Source: Desulfovibrio sp. Marseille-P6017 | GTDB lineage: Bacteria; Bacillota_A; Clostridia; Peptostreptococcales; Peptostreptococcaceae | NCBI GenBank assembly: GCA_900604495.1 | Contig: UWOR01000021.1 | Coordinates: 1 to 34,896, forward strand | Reading direction: 5' to 3' | DNA length: 34,896 nucleotides | Shown here: one piece after another, positions 1 through 8,446 of the stretch | Numbering within the stretch: position 1 is the first letter of the stretch | Layout: each line of letters begins with the position of its first letter | Position numbers and translations under genes: made by a program | The notes under the pieces: generated by a model | What the model was told of the DNA's origin: nothing | What the model saw: only the letters and a program-made list of their open reading frames with translations | The model's database searches: none

Positions 1-342
1 ACTAAATATTAACCTATTTATATATTGTTTACAGTATCGGTCTTTTATCCGAGAAAATAAAGTTTTTAAATCAGAAATTATTTCGAAGAAAAGCTTAAAT
101 AAATATTTAATGTTTTTATTAAAATCTTTATTTAAATCAACATCGTTTACGTTTTGTAGTATTAGCACATCTTGGTATAAATATTCATATAAATAACACA
201 GAGTTTTAATATTTATTAGATTTTCATTTTTAATAGTTATAAATAGAGTTTTTGTTGATGAATCATTATATTTTATAAGATCACTTATAATGAAATTACA
301 ATAAACGCATTTTTGAACTATGTCGGCTAAGTCTTTTTTCAT
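1..342 (-). CDS. Unknown protein, C-terminal part cut by window edge
   Basis: An open frame on the minus strand begins with ATG at 342 and runs without a stop off the left edge (114 codons visible). A good Shine-Dalgarno (GGAG, about 5-8 nt before the ATG on the minus strand) supports a real start. The N-terminus reads MKKDLADIVQKCVYCNFIIS and contains a CVYC (CxxC) motif at residues 12-15; the rest is Lys/Asn/Ile/Leu-rich and probably helical, with no transmembrane segment obvious. It is transcribed divergently from yqfC. I do not recognise the family. Because the 3' end is missing, length and function cannot be judged. Confidence 0.6.
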   Translation of the reverse strand, partial: MKKDLADIVQKCVYCNFIISDLIKYNDSSTKTLFITIKNENLINIKTLCYLYEYLYQDVLILQNVNDVDLNKDFNKNIKYLFKLFFEIISDLKTLFSRIKDRYCKQYINRLIFS

Positions 343-358
343 ATAATTTCTCCTTTCT

Positions 359-399
359 TATTAAGAATAAAGTTATATATAAATACATTATTCTTAATA
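359..399. repeat. 12-bp perfect inverted repeat between divergent genes
   Basis: TATTAAGAATAA (359-370) is the exact reverse complement of TTATTCTTAATA (388-399), separated by 17 bp. It lies just upstream of the Shine-Dalgarno of the leftward gene and about 60 bp before the yqfC ribosome-binding site. It could be an operator for one or both divergent promoters, or a hairpin in the 5' leader of the leftward gene. Seen directly; function is inference. Confidence 0.4.
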
Positions 400-475
400 T
401 AAATATAAGTTTACAAAGTAAATACAAGTAATTTAACTAAATTATGAACATAGAATATATTAAGGAGGTATGCTA

Positions 476-712
476 ATGATTGATATATCAACTGATCTAC
501 AAGTAACTCAACCAACAATAACTATTGTTGGTAATACATTTGTAAGTATAGAAAATTATTTATCAATAGTAACCTATGATACTGATTTAATAAAAATAAA
601 GACAAAAGTTAAAACGATAAAAATATCTGGTGAAAAACTTCTATTAAAATATATAACTGATGGGGAAATTGGAATAAAAGGATTGATATACAATGTGGAA
701 TATATAGATTAG
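476..712 (+). CDS. yqfC: Sporulation protein YqfC (YabP/YqfC family)
   Basis: A small 78-residue protein of the YabP/YqfC family, known in Bacillus as a mother-cell (sigma-E) sporulation protein; molecular role unknown. The compact beta-rich sequence with GNTFVSIENYLSIVTYDTD in the first half fits the family and its usual length of 80-100 residues. An in-frame ATG at 470 is only 1 nt from the AAGGAGG at 462-468, whereas ATG 476 sits 7 nt after it, so 476 is taken as the start. The yqfD ribosome-binding site overlaps the end of this gene and yqfD starts 12 nt later, the conserved yqfC-yqfD-phoH-ybeY order of Firmicutes. Confidence 0.9.
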   Translation: MIDISTDLQVTQPTITIVGNTFVSIENYLSIVTYDTDLIKIKTKVKTIKISGEKLLLKYITDGEIGIKGLIYNVEYID

Positions 713-724
713 GAGGAGATACAA

Positions 725-2017
725 GTGATAAGTTATATAAGGGGGTACTATGTTATAACTGTAGAAGGTGTTGGTACGGAACGGTTTTTAAATTATCTTA
801 TAAGAAATAATATCAATGTATATAATGTAAATCGAATAAGTAATACCAAGATACAGTTTTGCGTAGATAGAAAAGATATAAGTGATTTTAAAAAGGCATA
901 TAGAGGAAGTAACTTTCAAATTAAAGTAAAACAAAAGACTGGGATACCTTTTGTTTTAAAGAGAATATATAAGTATAAAGGTATGTGGATTTGCGCTATA
1001 ATATCCTTAACAATTTTAATGACCACATCTCAATTTGTAACAGATATATATATAGACTGTCCAGAGGGAATAAAACAAGAAGAGGTTAGAACTGAGATTT
1101 ATAAATTAGGATTAAAACCAGGTATATATAAAAAAAATATAGATAGAAAAAAAATTAGAGATAGTATTATGGTAACATTTGAAGATGTAGCATACATATC
1201 TTTAAATGTAAAAGGTACAAATGTTTTTGTAACTATAACAAAAAAAGCAGAAACACTGTCATCAAAAGAGGAATCAAATTATTGTAATATAATTGCAGAA
1301 AAAAATGGTATAATAGAAAAAGTAATACCTAGAAGTGGAAATTCAGTAGTTGCAGAAGGAGATATAGTACAAAGTGGAGACCTACTTGTAAGTGGATCAA
1401 ATACTAAATCCTTACCAGAAGTTTGGGCAACTACTTTTTACGAAGTTAAAAAAAGTGCAAGCTATATAGAAAATAAAAAGGAAAAAACAGGTAAAAGTAA
1501 AAATGTATATACCATAAGTTTCTATGATAAAATTTTTAATATAAGGAAAAACATAAAGTATAAGGATTATATAATAGAAAATAAAGAACTAAAATTAAAA
1601 ATAGGTAATTACACTTTTCCTATAAAAATAAAAGTAAGTACTTTTTATGAAGTAGAAACTACAAAAATAGAAAAAGATGAAAATGAATTGAAAAAAGAAT
1701 TAAAAGAGCAAGCTTTAAAAGAATTAGATTACATAATACCAGCTTCTGCTAAGTATACAGATGTAAAAGATAAATATAAAATTAATAAAAATGTGTTAGA
1801 ATACATAGTAACAGTATATACTAGTGAAAACATAGCAAAAGTTTATCCACTTAGTAAATCTGAAGCAGAACAATTAATAATTGATGAGAACAAAAGTAAA
1901 GAAGAATCAGGAGAAGTTGTTCCATCAGATCCAAGCAGACGTTTGATAAATGACATAAGGAATGAAATTCAAGAAGGTAATGATGAAAGTGATGAGAATG
2001 AAAATTCTAATAACTGA
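725..2017 (+). CDS. yqfD: Sporulation protein YqfD, membrane-anchored
   Basis: A 430-residue YqfD-type stage IV sporulation protein, in Bacillus made in the mother cell under sigma-E and required for efficient spore formation. The GTG start at 725 follows AGGAGG. Residues 1-80 form a soluble N-terminal domain; one hydrophobic segment at about 87-106 is the membrane anchor; the rest is a large domain expected on the far side of the membrane, rich in beta-strands and Lys/Glu. The last about 40 residues are a low-complexity Ser/Asn/Glu tail. Length is close to the usual about 400. It is expected to be co-transcribed with yqfC and followed at 30 nt by phoH. Confidence 0.9.
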   Translation: MISYIRGYYVITVEGVGTERFLNYLIRNNINVYNVNRISNTKIQFCVDRKDISDFKKAYRGSNFQIKVKQKTGIPFVLKRIYKYKGMWICAIISLTILMTTSQFVTDIYIDCPEGIKQEEVRTEIYKLGLKPGIYKKNIDRKKIRDSIMVTFEDVAYISLNVKGTNVFVTITKKAETLSSKEESNYCNIIAEKNGIIEKVIPRSGNSVVAEGDIVQSGDLLVSGSNTKSLPEVWATTFYEVKKSASYIENKKEKTGKSKNVYTISFYDKIFNIRKNIKYKDYIIENKELKLKIGNYTFPIKIKVSTFYEVETTKIEKDENELKKELKEQALKELDYIIPASAKYTDVKDKYKINKNVLEYIVTVYTSENIAKVYPLSKSEAEQLIIDENKSKEESGEVVPSDPSRRLINDIRNEIQEGNDESDENENSNN

Positions 2018-2047
2018 AATTAAAATACTCAAGGAGGAATAAATCAA

Positions 2048-3052
2048 TTGATAATACAAAAGAAATTTTTAGTATCTGAAGAAAGATTTGAGAGAGAGTT
2101 ATTTGGAAACTTTGATGAAAATGTTAAATTAATTGAGGAAGCATTAAGTATAGATGTTATATTAAGGGAAGGAAATATAGTTTTAATGGGAGAAGAAAAG
2201 AATGTAGACTCATCATTAAAACTTATGAATGAACTTCATCAAGCTGTATCAAATGGAAAAACTTTAGATAAACAAAATATATCATATTCATTATCACTAT
2301 TATTAGAAGGTAGTGAGAGTAGAATAAAGGAATTAGAAGATACAATAGTAATTACTCAAAAGGGGAAATCTGTTCAGCCAAAAACATTAGGTCAAAAAGA
2401 CTATGTAAAGTTAATTCAAAATAATGATATTACTTTTGGTGTTGGACCTGCAGGTACTGGAAAAACATACCTAGCTGTAGCTATGGCAGTTAAAGCTTTT
2501 AAAAAGGATGAAGTTAGTAGGATAATTCTTACTAGACCGGCAGTAGAAGCTGGAGAAAGTTTAGGATTTTTACCTGGAGATTTAAAAGACAAAGTAGATC
2601 CATATTTAAGACCATTATATGATGCTCTATTTGATATGATAGGACCTGATAAGTTTAATAAATATTTAGAAAGAGGTACTATAGAAGTAGCACCATTAGC
2701 TTTTATGAGAGGTAGAACATTAGATAATGCTTTTATTATACTAGATGAAGCTCAAAATACAACTCCAGAACAAATGAAAATGTTCTTAACTAGGCTTGGA
2801 TTTGGTTCAAAGGCTGTAGTAACAGGAGATTTAACTCAAACTGACCTACCTAATAAAAATAAAAGTGGATTAATTCAGGCTACAAAGATATTAAAAGATG
2901 TTCCAGGCATAGGAAGCATAGAGTTAAGTGATAAAGATGTTGTAAGACATGAATTAGTTCAAAGAATAATAAGAGCTTATAATAAATTTGACAAAGAAGA
3001 AGAAGTTAGAAGAAATAAAATACAAGAGAGAATTTCTTCTAAGAATAAATAG
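2048..3052 (+). CDS. phoH: PhoH-like ATPase
   Basis: A 334-residue PhoH/YbeZ-family P-loop ATPase, functionally linked to YbeY in rRNA and RNA metabolism. Visible motifs are Walker A GPAGTGKT at residues 133-140, a Walker B-like FIILDEAQNT at roughly 230, and GDLTQTDLP at roughly 258, all hallmarks of the family. The start is TTG at 2048, 10 nt after AAGGAGG; no better ATG lies near. The N-terminal 110 residues form the helical/KH-like part seen in the longer PhoH proteins. It is followed 27 nt later by ybeY, a neighbour pair conserved across bacteria. Family assignment is secure; the exact substrate is not known. Confidence 0.93.
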   Translation: MIIQKKFLVSEERFERELFGNFDENVKLIEEALSIDVILREGNIVLMGEEKNVDSSLKLMNELHQAVSNGKTLDKQNISYSLSLLLEGSESRIKELEDTIVITQKGKSVQPKTLGQKDYVKLIQNNDITFGVGPAGTGKTYLAVAMAVKAFKKDEVSRIILTRPAVEAGESLGFLPGDLKDKVDPYLRPLYDALFDMIGPDKFNKYLERGTIEVAPLAFMRGRTLDNAFIILDEAQNTTPEQMKMFLTRLGFGSKAVVTGDLTQTDLPNKNKSGLIQATKILKDVPGIGSIELSDKDVVRHELVQRIIRAYNKFDKEEEVRRNKIQERISSKNK

Positions 3053-3079
3053 ACTTTTAAGAAAGAGATAGGTGTGACA

Positions 3080-3544
3080 ATGGAACTTATAATAGATGAC
3101 AGACAAAATAAACTTCAAGTGAATGAAGAGTTATTAGAAAAAATAAAGGATATAATACTAGAATGTTTAGATTATGAAGGATATGACGATGATTATGATA
3201 TAAGTTTATCTTTTGTAGATAATAAAGAAATACATGAACTAAATAAGACATTTAGAGGTATAGATAGACCTACAGATGTTTTATCATTTCCAATGATAGA
3301 TGAAGAATTTGATTTTGATATTGAATTAGAAGAAAAATCCTTAGGTGATATAGTTATTTCACTAGAAAGAGCTTTTGAACAAAGTATAGATTATAATCAT
3401 AGTTTTGAAAGGGAAGTATGCTTTTTAGTTTGCCATAGTATGTTCCATCTTTTAGGTTATGATCATGATACTGAAGAAAATACTAAAGAAATGAGAGAAA
3501 AAGAAGATTATATATTAAACAAGCTAAGCATAACAAGGGAGTAG
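3080..3544 (+). CDS. ybeY: Endoribonuclease YbeY (rRNA maturation factor)
   Basis: A 154-residue YbeY metalloprotein, an endoribonuclease needed for 16S rRNA 3' end maturation and ribosome quality control. The zinc site H119-x3-H123-x5-H129 (in CHSMFHLLGYDHD) is intact, as is the RPTDVLSFP segment at 63-71. A GTG at 3074 would add two residues, but AGGTG at 3070-3074 is 5 nt before ATG 3080, so the ATG is preferred. It lies between phoH and the dgkA/PAP2 gene, whose start comes 4 nt after this stop, so the three are very likely translated from one mRNA. Confidence 0.93.
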   Translation: MELIIDDRQNKLQVNEELLEKIKDIILECLDYEGYDDDYDISLSFVDNKEIHELNKTFRGIDRPTDVLSFPMIDEEFDFDIELEEKSLGDIVISLERAFEQSIDYNHSFEREVCFLVCHSMFHLLGYDHDTEENTKEMREKEDYILNKLSITRE

Positions 3545-3548
3545 TTTT

Positions 3549-4271
3549 ATGAAAGTAAAAAAAACTCGACAAGGAATAATAAAAGCTTTTAATGCAGCCA
3601 TAGAAGGTATAATATATACATTTAAATGTGAACGTAATATGAAAATACATTATTGTTTAGCTGCAATAGTGCTAATAGGAAGTTTATTCTTTGATTTAAC
3701 AAAAGTAGAAACATTGATATTACTATTTTCTATAAGTTTAGTAATTATAACTGAAATGTTTAACACAGCAATAGAAAATGCTATAGATATGGTAACTGAT
3801 GAATATCATCCTCTTGCTAAAATAGCAAAGGATGTTGCTGCTGGAGCAGTTGTAATTGCAGCTCTTAACTCAGTTGTAGTTGGATATATGTTATTTTATA
3901 ATCAAATAACAGATATGTCTAAATCGCTTATATTTACAATACGAAAATCTGATCCTCATGTAACTTTAATATGTATAGTTTTAGTACTTATATCAGTAGT
4001 TGTAGTTAAGGCATTAACATCAACAGGAACTCCTTTAAAAGGAGGGATGCCTAGTGGGCATGCAGCTTTAGCATTTGCAATGGCTACATCCATAACTATG
4101 ATGACGGAAAGACCAGTTGCTGCAACTCTTGCATATATAATGGCTATACTTGTTGCACAAAGTAGGATAGAAGGAAAAATACATACTTTTTGGGAAACTA
4201 TTGCTGGTGCACTATTAGGTATTCTAATTGGAATGTTAGTTTTCCAAATTAAGATAATTAATTTTTATTAA
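3549..4271 (+). CDS. dgkA: Fusion: DgkA-type lipid kinase + PAP2 phosphatase
   Basis: A 240-residue integral membrane protein joining two families. Residues 1-120 are a prokaryotic diacylglycerol/undecaprenol kinase (DgkA): E69 and E76 lie in the signature ITEMFNTAIENAIDMV, followed by KIAKDVAAGAV. Residues 135-240 are a PAP2 phosphatase-like domain with PSGH at 168-171 and SR-x5-H (205-212), the second and third PAP2 motifs; the first motif (K-x6-RP) is degenerate (K154 without the RP). In Gram-positives DgkA phosphorylates undecaprenol, so this polypeptide may carry both the kinase and the opposing phosphatase for the lipid carrier. Such fusions occur in clostridia. It is last in the yqfC operon and is followed by a strong terminator. 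Confidence 0.88.
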   Translation: MKVKKTRQGIIKAFNAAIEGIIYTFKCERNMKIHYCLAAIVLIGSLFFDLTKVETLILLFSISLVIITEMFNTAIENAIDMVTDEYHPLAKIAKDVAAGAVVIAALNSVVVGYMLFYNQITDMSKSLIFTIRKSDPHVTLICIVLVLISVVVVKALTSTGTPLKGGMPSGHAALAFAMATSITMMTERPVAATLAYIMAILVAQSRIEGKIHTFWETIAGALLGILIGMLVFQIKIINFY

Positions 4272-4309
4272 AAAATACTTGAATATATTTAAAAATTATC
4301 AAGTAGGCT

Positions 4310-4348
4310 AACATAAAAAAGAAGTCTGCAAGACTTCTTTTTTATGTT
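4310..4348 (+). terminator. Intrinsic terminator after the yqfC-dgkA operon
   Basis: A long near-symmetric hairpin: AACAT-A6-GAAGTCT, loop GCA, AGACTTC-T6-ATGTT (18 bp). The T6 lies in the 3' arm. It is well placed 38 nt after the dgkA/PAP2 stop. Confidence 0.85.
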
Positions 4349-4353
4349 ATAAT
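4345..4353 (+). promoter_or_regulatory. Extended -10 promoter for era
   Basis: TGTTATAAT (4345-4353) is a perfect extended -10 (TGnTATAAT); no good -35 is present. It overlaps the last bases of the preceding terminator hairpin. Transcription from about 4360 would give era a 140-nt leader containing two small inverted repeats: ATGCTAAT/ATTAGCAT (4371-4378 with 4396-4403) and AGTAT/ATACT (4405-4409 with 4418-4422). Confidence 0.5.
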
Positions 4354-4499
4354 GTAAGATACTAAAGAAAATGCTAATAATAAAAAATATATGTAATTAG
4401 CATAAGTATCCAGAAAAATACTGATATATTTAATTATAAAATTTAGAACGGATATAAGAATAATAAAATAATTTTAGACAAAAGGTAGGAGACACATAA

Positions 4500-5390
4500 A
4501 TGTTCAAATCAGGATTTGTTAGTATAGTAGGTAGACCAAATGTTGGGAAATCTACACTTATGAATAATGTAGTTGGAGAAAAGATAGCGATAATGAGTGA
4601 CAAACCTCAAACTACAAGAAATACAATTCAAGCAGTTTATACAGATGAAGAATGCCAAATGGTATTTTTAGATACACCAGGTATACATAAGCCTAAAACT
4701 AAACTAGGTGAATATATGGTTAAATCAGCTACAGATGCATTTAAAAATGTAGATGTAGTATTATATGTAGTGGATGAATCTAAAAAAATAGGTCCTGGAG
4801 ATAGAATGATAATAGAAGATTTAAGAGGTGTTAAAGCTCCTGTTATCTTAGTTTTAAATAAAATGGACCAAATGGAAGAGAGTGAATTATTTGATTTAAT
4901 GAAAATGTACCATGCGGAAGGTGTATTTAAAGAAATAGTTCCTATTTCAGCTTTAAAAGGAAGAAATACAAAAGAATTACTTAAGGTCGTACAAAAATAT
5001 TTACAAGAGGGACCAAAGTATTTCCCTGATTATATGATAACAGATCAACCAGAAAGAGTTTTAGTATCAGAATTAATAAGAGAAAAAGTTCTTCACTATG
5101 TTCATGATGAAATACCTCACGGTGTTGCAGTAGAGATAGAAAAAATGAAGTCAAGAAATGATAAAGCAATTGTAGATATTTCAGCTGTAATATACTGCGA
5201 AAGAGATTCTCATAAAGGTATAATTATAGGTAAAAATGGTAGAAAATTAAAGGGAATAGGTAAGGCTGCAAGAGAAGATATCGAGCTACTTTTAGGATCT
5301 CAAATAAATCTTCAACTATGGGTTAAAGTTAAAGAGAATTGGAGAAATTTACAAAATTATGTAAGTAATTTTGGGTATACTGATAAATAA
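4500..5390 (+). CDS. era: GTPase Era
   Basis: A 296-residue Era GTPase, which binds the 3' end of 16S rRNA and assists 30S subunit assembly. G1 GRPNVGKS (11-18), G2 in QTTR (37-40), G3 DTPG (58-61), G4 NKMD (120-123) and G5 SALKG (150-154) are all present, and the C-terminal KH domain has GIIIGKNGRKLKG near residue 240. Length is typical (about 300). ATG 4500 follows GTAGGAG. Unlike in B. subtilis, no cdd gene lies between dgkA and era; the intergenic region holds a terminator and era's own promoter. mgtE begins about 11 nt after its stop. Confidence 0.96.
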   Translation: MFKSGFVSIVGRPNVGKSTLMNNVVGEKIAIMSDKPQTTRNTIQAVYTDEECQMVFLDTPGIHKPKTKLGEYMVKSATDAFKNVDVVLYVVDESKKIGPGDRMIIEDLRGVKAPVILVLNKMDQMEESELFDLMKMYHAEGVFKEIVPISALKGRNTKELLKVVQKYLQEGPKYFPDYMITDQPERVLVSELIREKVLHYVHDEIPHGVAVEIEKMKSRNDKAIVDISAVIYCERDSHKGIIIGKNGRKLKGIGKAAREDIELLLGSQINLQLWVKVKENWRNLQNYVSNFGYTDK

Positions 5391-5401
5391 GGGTGGATTA
5401 C

Positions 5402-6781
5402 ATGGATAGGAAACAGGATATTTCCAAAGATTTGTTAAATGAAGTTAAATCTTTAATTGATAACAATAAAATATTGGAGTTAAGGGAATTGCTTGAAGAG
5501 TACCATATAATAGATATATTCGATATTATGGAGTACTTAGATGAAAATATGAAGGTTAAGTTATTTGAAGTCCTTCCAATAGATATGTCCGCTTCAATAT
5601 TAGAAGAATGTGATGTAGAATTTTTTAAAACTATATTATCTAAAATAGATATAGATCATCGTAAGAATATATTAGAATTAATGTCTCTTGATGATATGGC
5701 AGATATTTTAAGCCAACTAGAAGAAGAAGAAAGAGAAGGCGTTATGGAGCTATTAAGTCAAGAAGATGCCGATGATGTAAAAGAGTTATTAATTTATGAA
5801 GAAGAATCTGCTGGCGGGATTATGACCACAGGATATATAGAAGTGAATAAAGATATGACAGCTAAAGATGCTATAGAACATTTAAGGAAGAATGCTTTAG
5901 ATGCCGAAACTATATATTATATATATGTAGTTGATAACGAAGAGAGATTAGTTGGGGTAATATCATTAAGAGAATTAATAACTGCTAGAAATTCTAATAT
6001 AGTAGAAGAACTAATGAGCGAAAATATTATATCTGTTTATGTTGATGAAGATAGAGAGGAAGCGGTTAGGTTAGTTTCTAAGTATAACTTAGTTGCGATT
6101 CCTGTTATAGATAGACAAAAACGATTAAAAGGTATAATAACTGTCGATGATATAATTGATGTAATGGAAGAAGAGGCTACTGAGGATATGTATAAATTTG
6201 CAGGATCTTCTGAGCATGAAGTTGACCTTATTGAAAAGGTAAACACTACGCCTAAGGAACAAATACTTTCTTCTGTTAGATCTAGAATAACATGGCTTAT
6301 TATAACTCTAATAGGAGGCCTAATTTCTACAGCTATAATTTCTAATTTAGATTTTATAACAAATCCAAAGTATACACCGTTAATATTTTTTATACCAGTA
6401 GTAATTGGTATGGGTGGAAACATAGGAACACAATCGTCTGCACTAACTGTAATGACGTTATCTAATAAAAACTTAGATTATACAAATGTATTAAAAGAAG
6501 GTGCTGTAGGACTTATTACAGGTATACTATGTAGTGTCATAATAGGAGGAGCATCGTTTATATTTATAAAGGATATTAGTATAGTTTTAGCTGTATCACT
6601 ATCATTATTTATAAATATGACAGTTGGATCAATGATAGGCGCATTTATGCCTGCTTTATTGAAGAGATTAGATGTAGATCCATCAATAATATCAGCACCT
6701 TTAATATCTACAATACTTGATATTACAGGTGTTACTGTGTATTTTGTAATAACTTCGCTTGTATTGTCAAAAATTGCATAA
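5402..6781 (+). CDS. mgtE: Magnesium transporter MgtE
   Basis: A 459-residue MgtE-type Mg2+ channel/transporter. Order of domains: helical cytoplasmic N domain (about 1-130, with repeated DDMADILSQL/EDADDVKELL-like segments), a CBS pair (about 131-255) that senses Mg2+, then a five-helix membrane domain (about 285-459) with the GNIGTQSSALTV pore-region motif. A GTG at 5393 is possible, but AAGGGTGG at 5389-5396 is spaced correctly (5 nt) for ATG 5402. It follows era closely, so the two probably share a transcript. No Mg-sensing M-box is visible upstream. Confidence 0.92.
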   Translation: MDRKQDISKDLLNEVKSLIDNNKILELRELLEEYHIIDIFDIMEYLDENMKVKLFEVLPIDMSASILEECDVEFFKTILSKIDIDHRKNILELMSLDDMADILSQLEEEEREGVMELLSQEDADDVKELLIYEEESAGGIMTTGYIEVNKDMTAKDAIEHLRKNALDAETIYYIYVVDNEERLVGVISLRELITARNSNIVEELMSENIISVYVDEDREEAVRLVSKYNLVAIPVIDRQKRLKGIITVDDIIDVMEEEATEDMYKFAGSSEHEVDLIEKVNTTPKEQILSSVRSRITWLIITLIGGLISTAIISNLDFITNPKYTPLIFFIPVVIGMGGNIGTQSSALTVMTLSNKNLDYTNVLKEGAVGLITGILCSVIIGGASFIFIKDISIVLAVSLSLFINMTVGSMIGAFMPALLKRLDVDPSIISAPLISTILDITGVTVYFVITSLVLSKIA

Positions 6782-6810
6782 TAACTTTTAATAATTTTAA
6801 TGTATTATTT

Positions 6811-6860
6811 ACCCCTTTCTTACTAAAAATATAGATATAGTCGTAAGAAGGGGGTTTTTA
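6811..6860 (+). terminator. Terminator overlapping the yqzL ribosome-binding site
   Basis: CCCCTTTCTTAC (6812-6823) pairs with GTAAGAAGGGGG (6843-6854, one G-T pair), followed by TTTTT, a textbook intrinsic terminator after mgtE. The 3' arm AAGGGGG is also the only Shine-Dalgarno for yqzL (ATG 6864), so folding would hide that site. Confidence 0.85.
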
Positions 6861-6863
6861 AAA

Positions 6864-7019
6864 ATGGACAATTTGTATTGGAATATTTTTGAAAAGACTG
6901 GAAGTATAGAAGCCTTTTTATACTTAAATGATTTAAAGAAAATAGACGAAGAAAATAATCAAACGAGGGAGATAGATAGCAACTATGATAATCTTGAATA
7001 CCCAAGGGATAGTTCTTAA
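6864..7019 (+). CDS. yqzL: YqzL-family small protein
   Basis: A 51-residue protein starting [20 protein letters not shown]. The aromatic/W-x-F-x-TG-x-I pattern followed by a charged tail matches the YqzL family of Firmicutes (function unknown), which in B. subtilis lies between era and recO, as here. The ribosome-binding site is AAGGGGG (6848-6854), 9 nt before the ATG and inside the 3' arm of the preceding terminator. The 3' end overlaps the start of recO by 35 nt in another frame, so the two are probably translationally coupled. Identification rests on the motif pattern as I remember it and on synteny. Confidence 0.75.
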   Translation: MDNLYWNIFEKTGSIEAFLYLNDLKKIDEENNQTREIDSNYDNLEYPRDSS

Positions 7020-7758
7020 AGCCGTGAGGTATAAAGAAAATGACGTAATATTAACTATATTTACCAGGAAATTAGGGAAGATAGTTGCAATGGCTAAGGG
7101 AGCAAAGAAAAATAAAAGTACCTTGCTTTCCTCAGCTCAACTATTTTCTTATGCTAATTACACTTTAAAAAAACAAGGAAATATGTATAGAATAAGTCAA
7201 AGTTATATAATTAAGAGCTTTTATGACTTATCCTATGATTTAGAAGCATTTTCATATGCTACATATATAACAAAATTAGTAGAATCTTCAACACTGGAAA
7301 ATCAAACAAATAATAGATTGTTTGTATTACTTGCTCAGACCTTATATTTATATACTCAAGAAAATATAGATAAAAAGTTTATTACAAGAGCATTTGAGTT
7401 AAAATTCTTAGATTATATTGGGCTTAGACCTGTTGTAAGCAGATGTAGTAATTGTGGAGAACGAAACTCTGATGAATATGTATTTAATGTATATGAAGGT
7501 GGTATATTATGCAAGGAATGTAGTACAAATTTTACAGAAAACATGAAAATAGATATAACAACTATAAGGCTTATGGAATATATATTAAGTAATGATATAT
7601 TAAGATGTAGTAAAGCAAAAGTATCTAAATATATAACTTATGAACTACAAAGAATTTTAAAGCAATACTTAATGATTTATATTGACAATGTTAATTTTAA
7701 ATCGCTACACTTATTACATGAATTAGAAAACGAAAAGGGAGTGGATAAGGGTGAGTAA
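6985..7758 (+). CDS. recO: DNA repair protein RecO
   Basis: A 257-residue RecO, which helps load RecA on SSB-coated DNA in the RecFOR pathway and anneals strands. The N-terminal OB fold begins [20 protein letters not shown], and the four-Cys zinc finger is intact (C154, C157, C176, C179). The ATG at 6985 has only a loosely spaced GAGGGAG (13 nt) and lies within yqzL, suggesting coupling to yqzL translation. It overlaps the next gene by 8 nt. Length is normal (240-260). Confidence 0.92.
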   Translation: MIILNTQGIVLKAVRYKENDVILTIFTRKLGKIVAMAKGAKKNKSTLLSSAQLFSYANYTLKKQGNMYRISQSYIIKSFYDLSYDLEAFSYATYITKLVESSTLENQTNNRLFVLLAQTLYLYTQENIDKKFITRAFELKFLDYIGLRPVVSRCSNCGERNSDEYVFNVYEGGILCKECSTNFTENMKIDITTIRLMEYILSNDILRCSKAKVSKYITYELQRILKQYLMIYIDNVNFKSLHLLHELENEKGVDKGE

Positions 7759-8338
7759 TAAAATAACTATAGAAAGTATAGATGCTGTATATCAAAGAAT
7801 TCCAAATGTAACTTATGCACAAGCTAAAGAAGCTCTACAAGTTTGTGATGGAGATGTAGTGGAAGCTATTATCTTATTAGAATCTAAAAAAGGATCAAAC
7901 TCTACAAAAAAAGTTAAGAAAACTGTAGAAGAAGTGTTAGGAAAAGATGGAGAACAAATAAAATATCAATTAAAAGAACTTCTTAGAAAAAGTAGTGTAA
8001 TAAGAGTTATAATAGATAAAGATGGCAAAACTATAATTAATATACCTTTAACAGTAGGCGTAGTTGGTTTAGCATTTGCAACAATACCTGCAATGATAGG
8101 TCTTTCAGCTGCTGTAATAGGAAAATATAATATAAAAGTTCAAAATGAAGATGATGGTACAACTATAGATTTAGGTGAACTAACTGAAGAAAAATTAAAT
8201 ATGTTAAAAGATATGATAACGAATGCAGCTAAAGAAATGAAGGATGTAGTTTCTGAAAAAAATAAAGATAATAAAGACATAACAGATGAACTTATAAAAG
8301 AAACTGAAAATCAAAAAAATGAAAATAAAGAAGAATAG
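7751..8338 (+). CDS. DUF4342 protein with N-terminal UBA/NAC-like domain
   Basis: A 195-residue protein with two recognisable parts. Residues 6-44 ([20 protein letters not shown] then CDGDVVEAI) look like the UBA-like helical domain found at the N-terminus of EF-Ts and NAC. Residues 58-130 match DUF4342: a positively charged helix, a beta pair ([17 protein letters not shown]) and a hydrophobic stretch at 100-123. The last 60 residues are highly charged. The GTG start at 7751 overlaps the recO stop by 8 nt, so translation is coupled. Function unknown; the hydrophobic part suggests membrane association. Confidence 0.75.
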   Translation: MSNKITIESIDAVYQRIPNVTYAQAKEALQVCDGDVVEAIILLESKKGSNSTKKVKKTVEEVLGKDGEQIKYQLKELLRKSSVIRVIIDKDGKTIINIPLTVGVVGLAFATIPAMIGLSAAVIGKYNIKVQNEDDGTTIDLGELTEEKLNMLKDMITNAAKEMKDVVSEKNKDNKDITDELIKETENQKNENKEE

Positions 8339-8357
8339 TAGATATTACCTATCTATA

Positions 8358-8386
8358 TTGACAAAATTTGAATGATTTGATATTCT
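8358..8386 (+). promoter_or_regulatory. Sigma-A promoter upstream of glyQ
   Basis: TTGACA (8358-8363), 17-bp spacer, TATTCT (8381-8386). The -35 is perfect. It lies upstream, not downstream, of the hairpin at 8413-8446, so transcripts starting at about 8393 run straight into that hairpin before glyQ. Confidence 0.65.
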
Positions 8387-8412
8387 AAAAGTTATAAAAG
8401 AACTCTAAAAGG

Positions 8413-8446
8413 GCCTTTCGTGTAGACGAAAGGCTTTGTTGTTATT
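8413..8446 (+). terminator. Hairpin terminator or attenuator before glyQ
   Basis: GCCTTTCGT (8413-8421) and ACGAAAGGC (8426-8434) form a perfect 9-bp stem with a GTAG loop, followed by an interrupted T-tract (TTTGTTGTTATTATT). It may end the recO operon, or act on the glyQS transcript starting at about 8393. Confidence 0.7.

Noticed and set aside
6037..6423. 128-codon minus-strand frame within mgtE
   Set aside because: Lies entirely inside a well-supported MgtE gene; composition is that of an antisense shadow.
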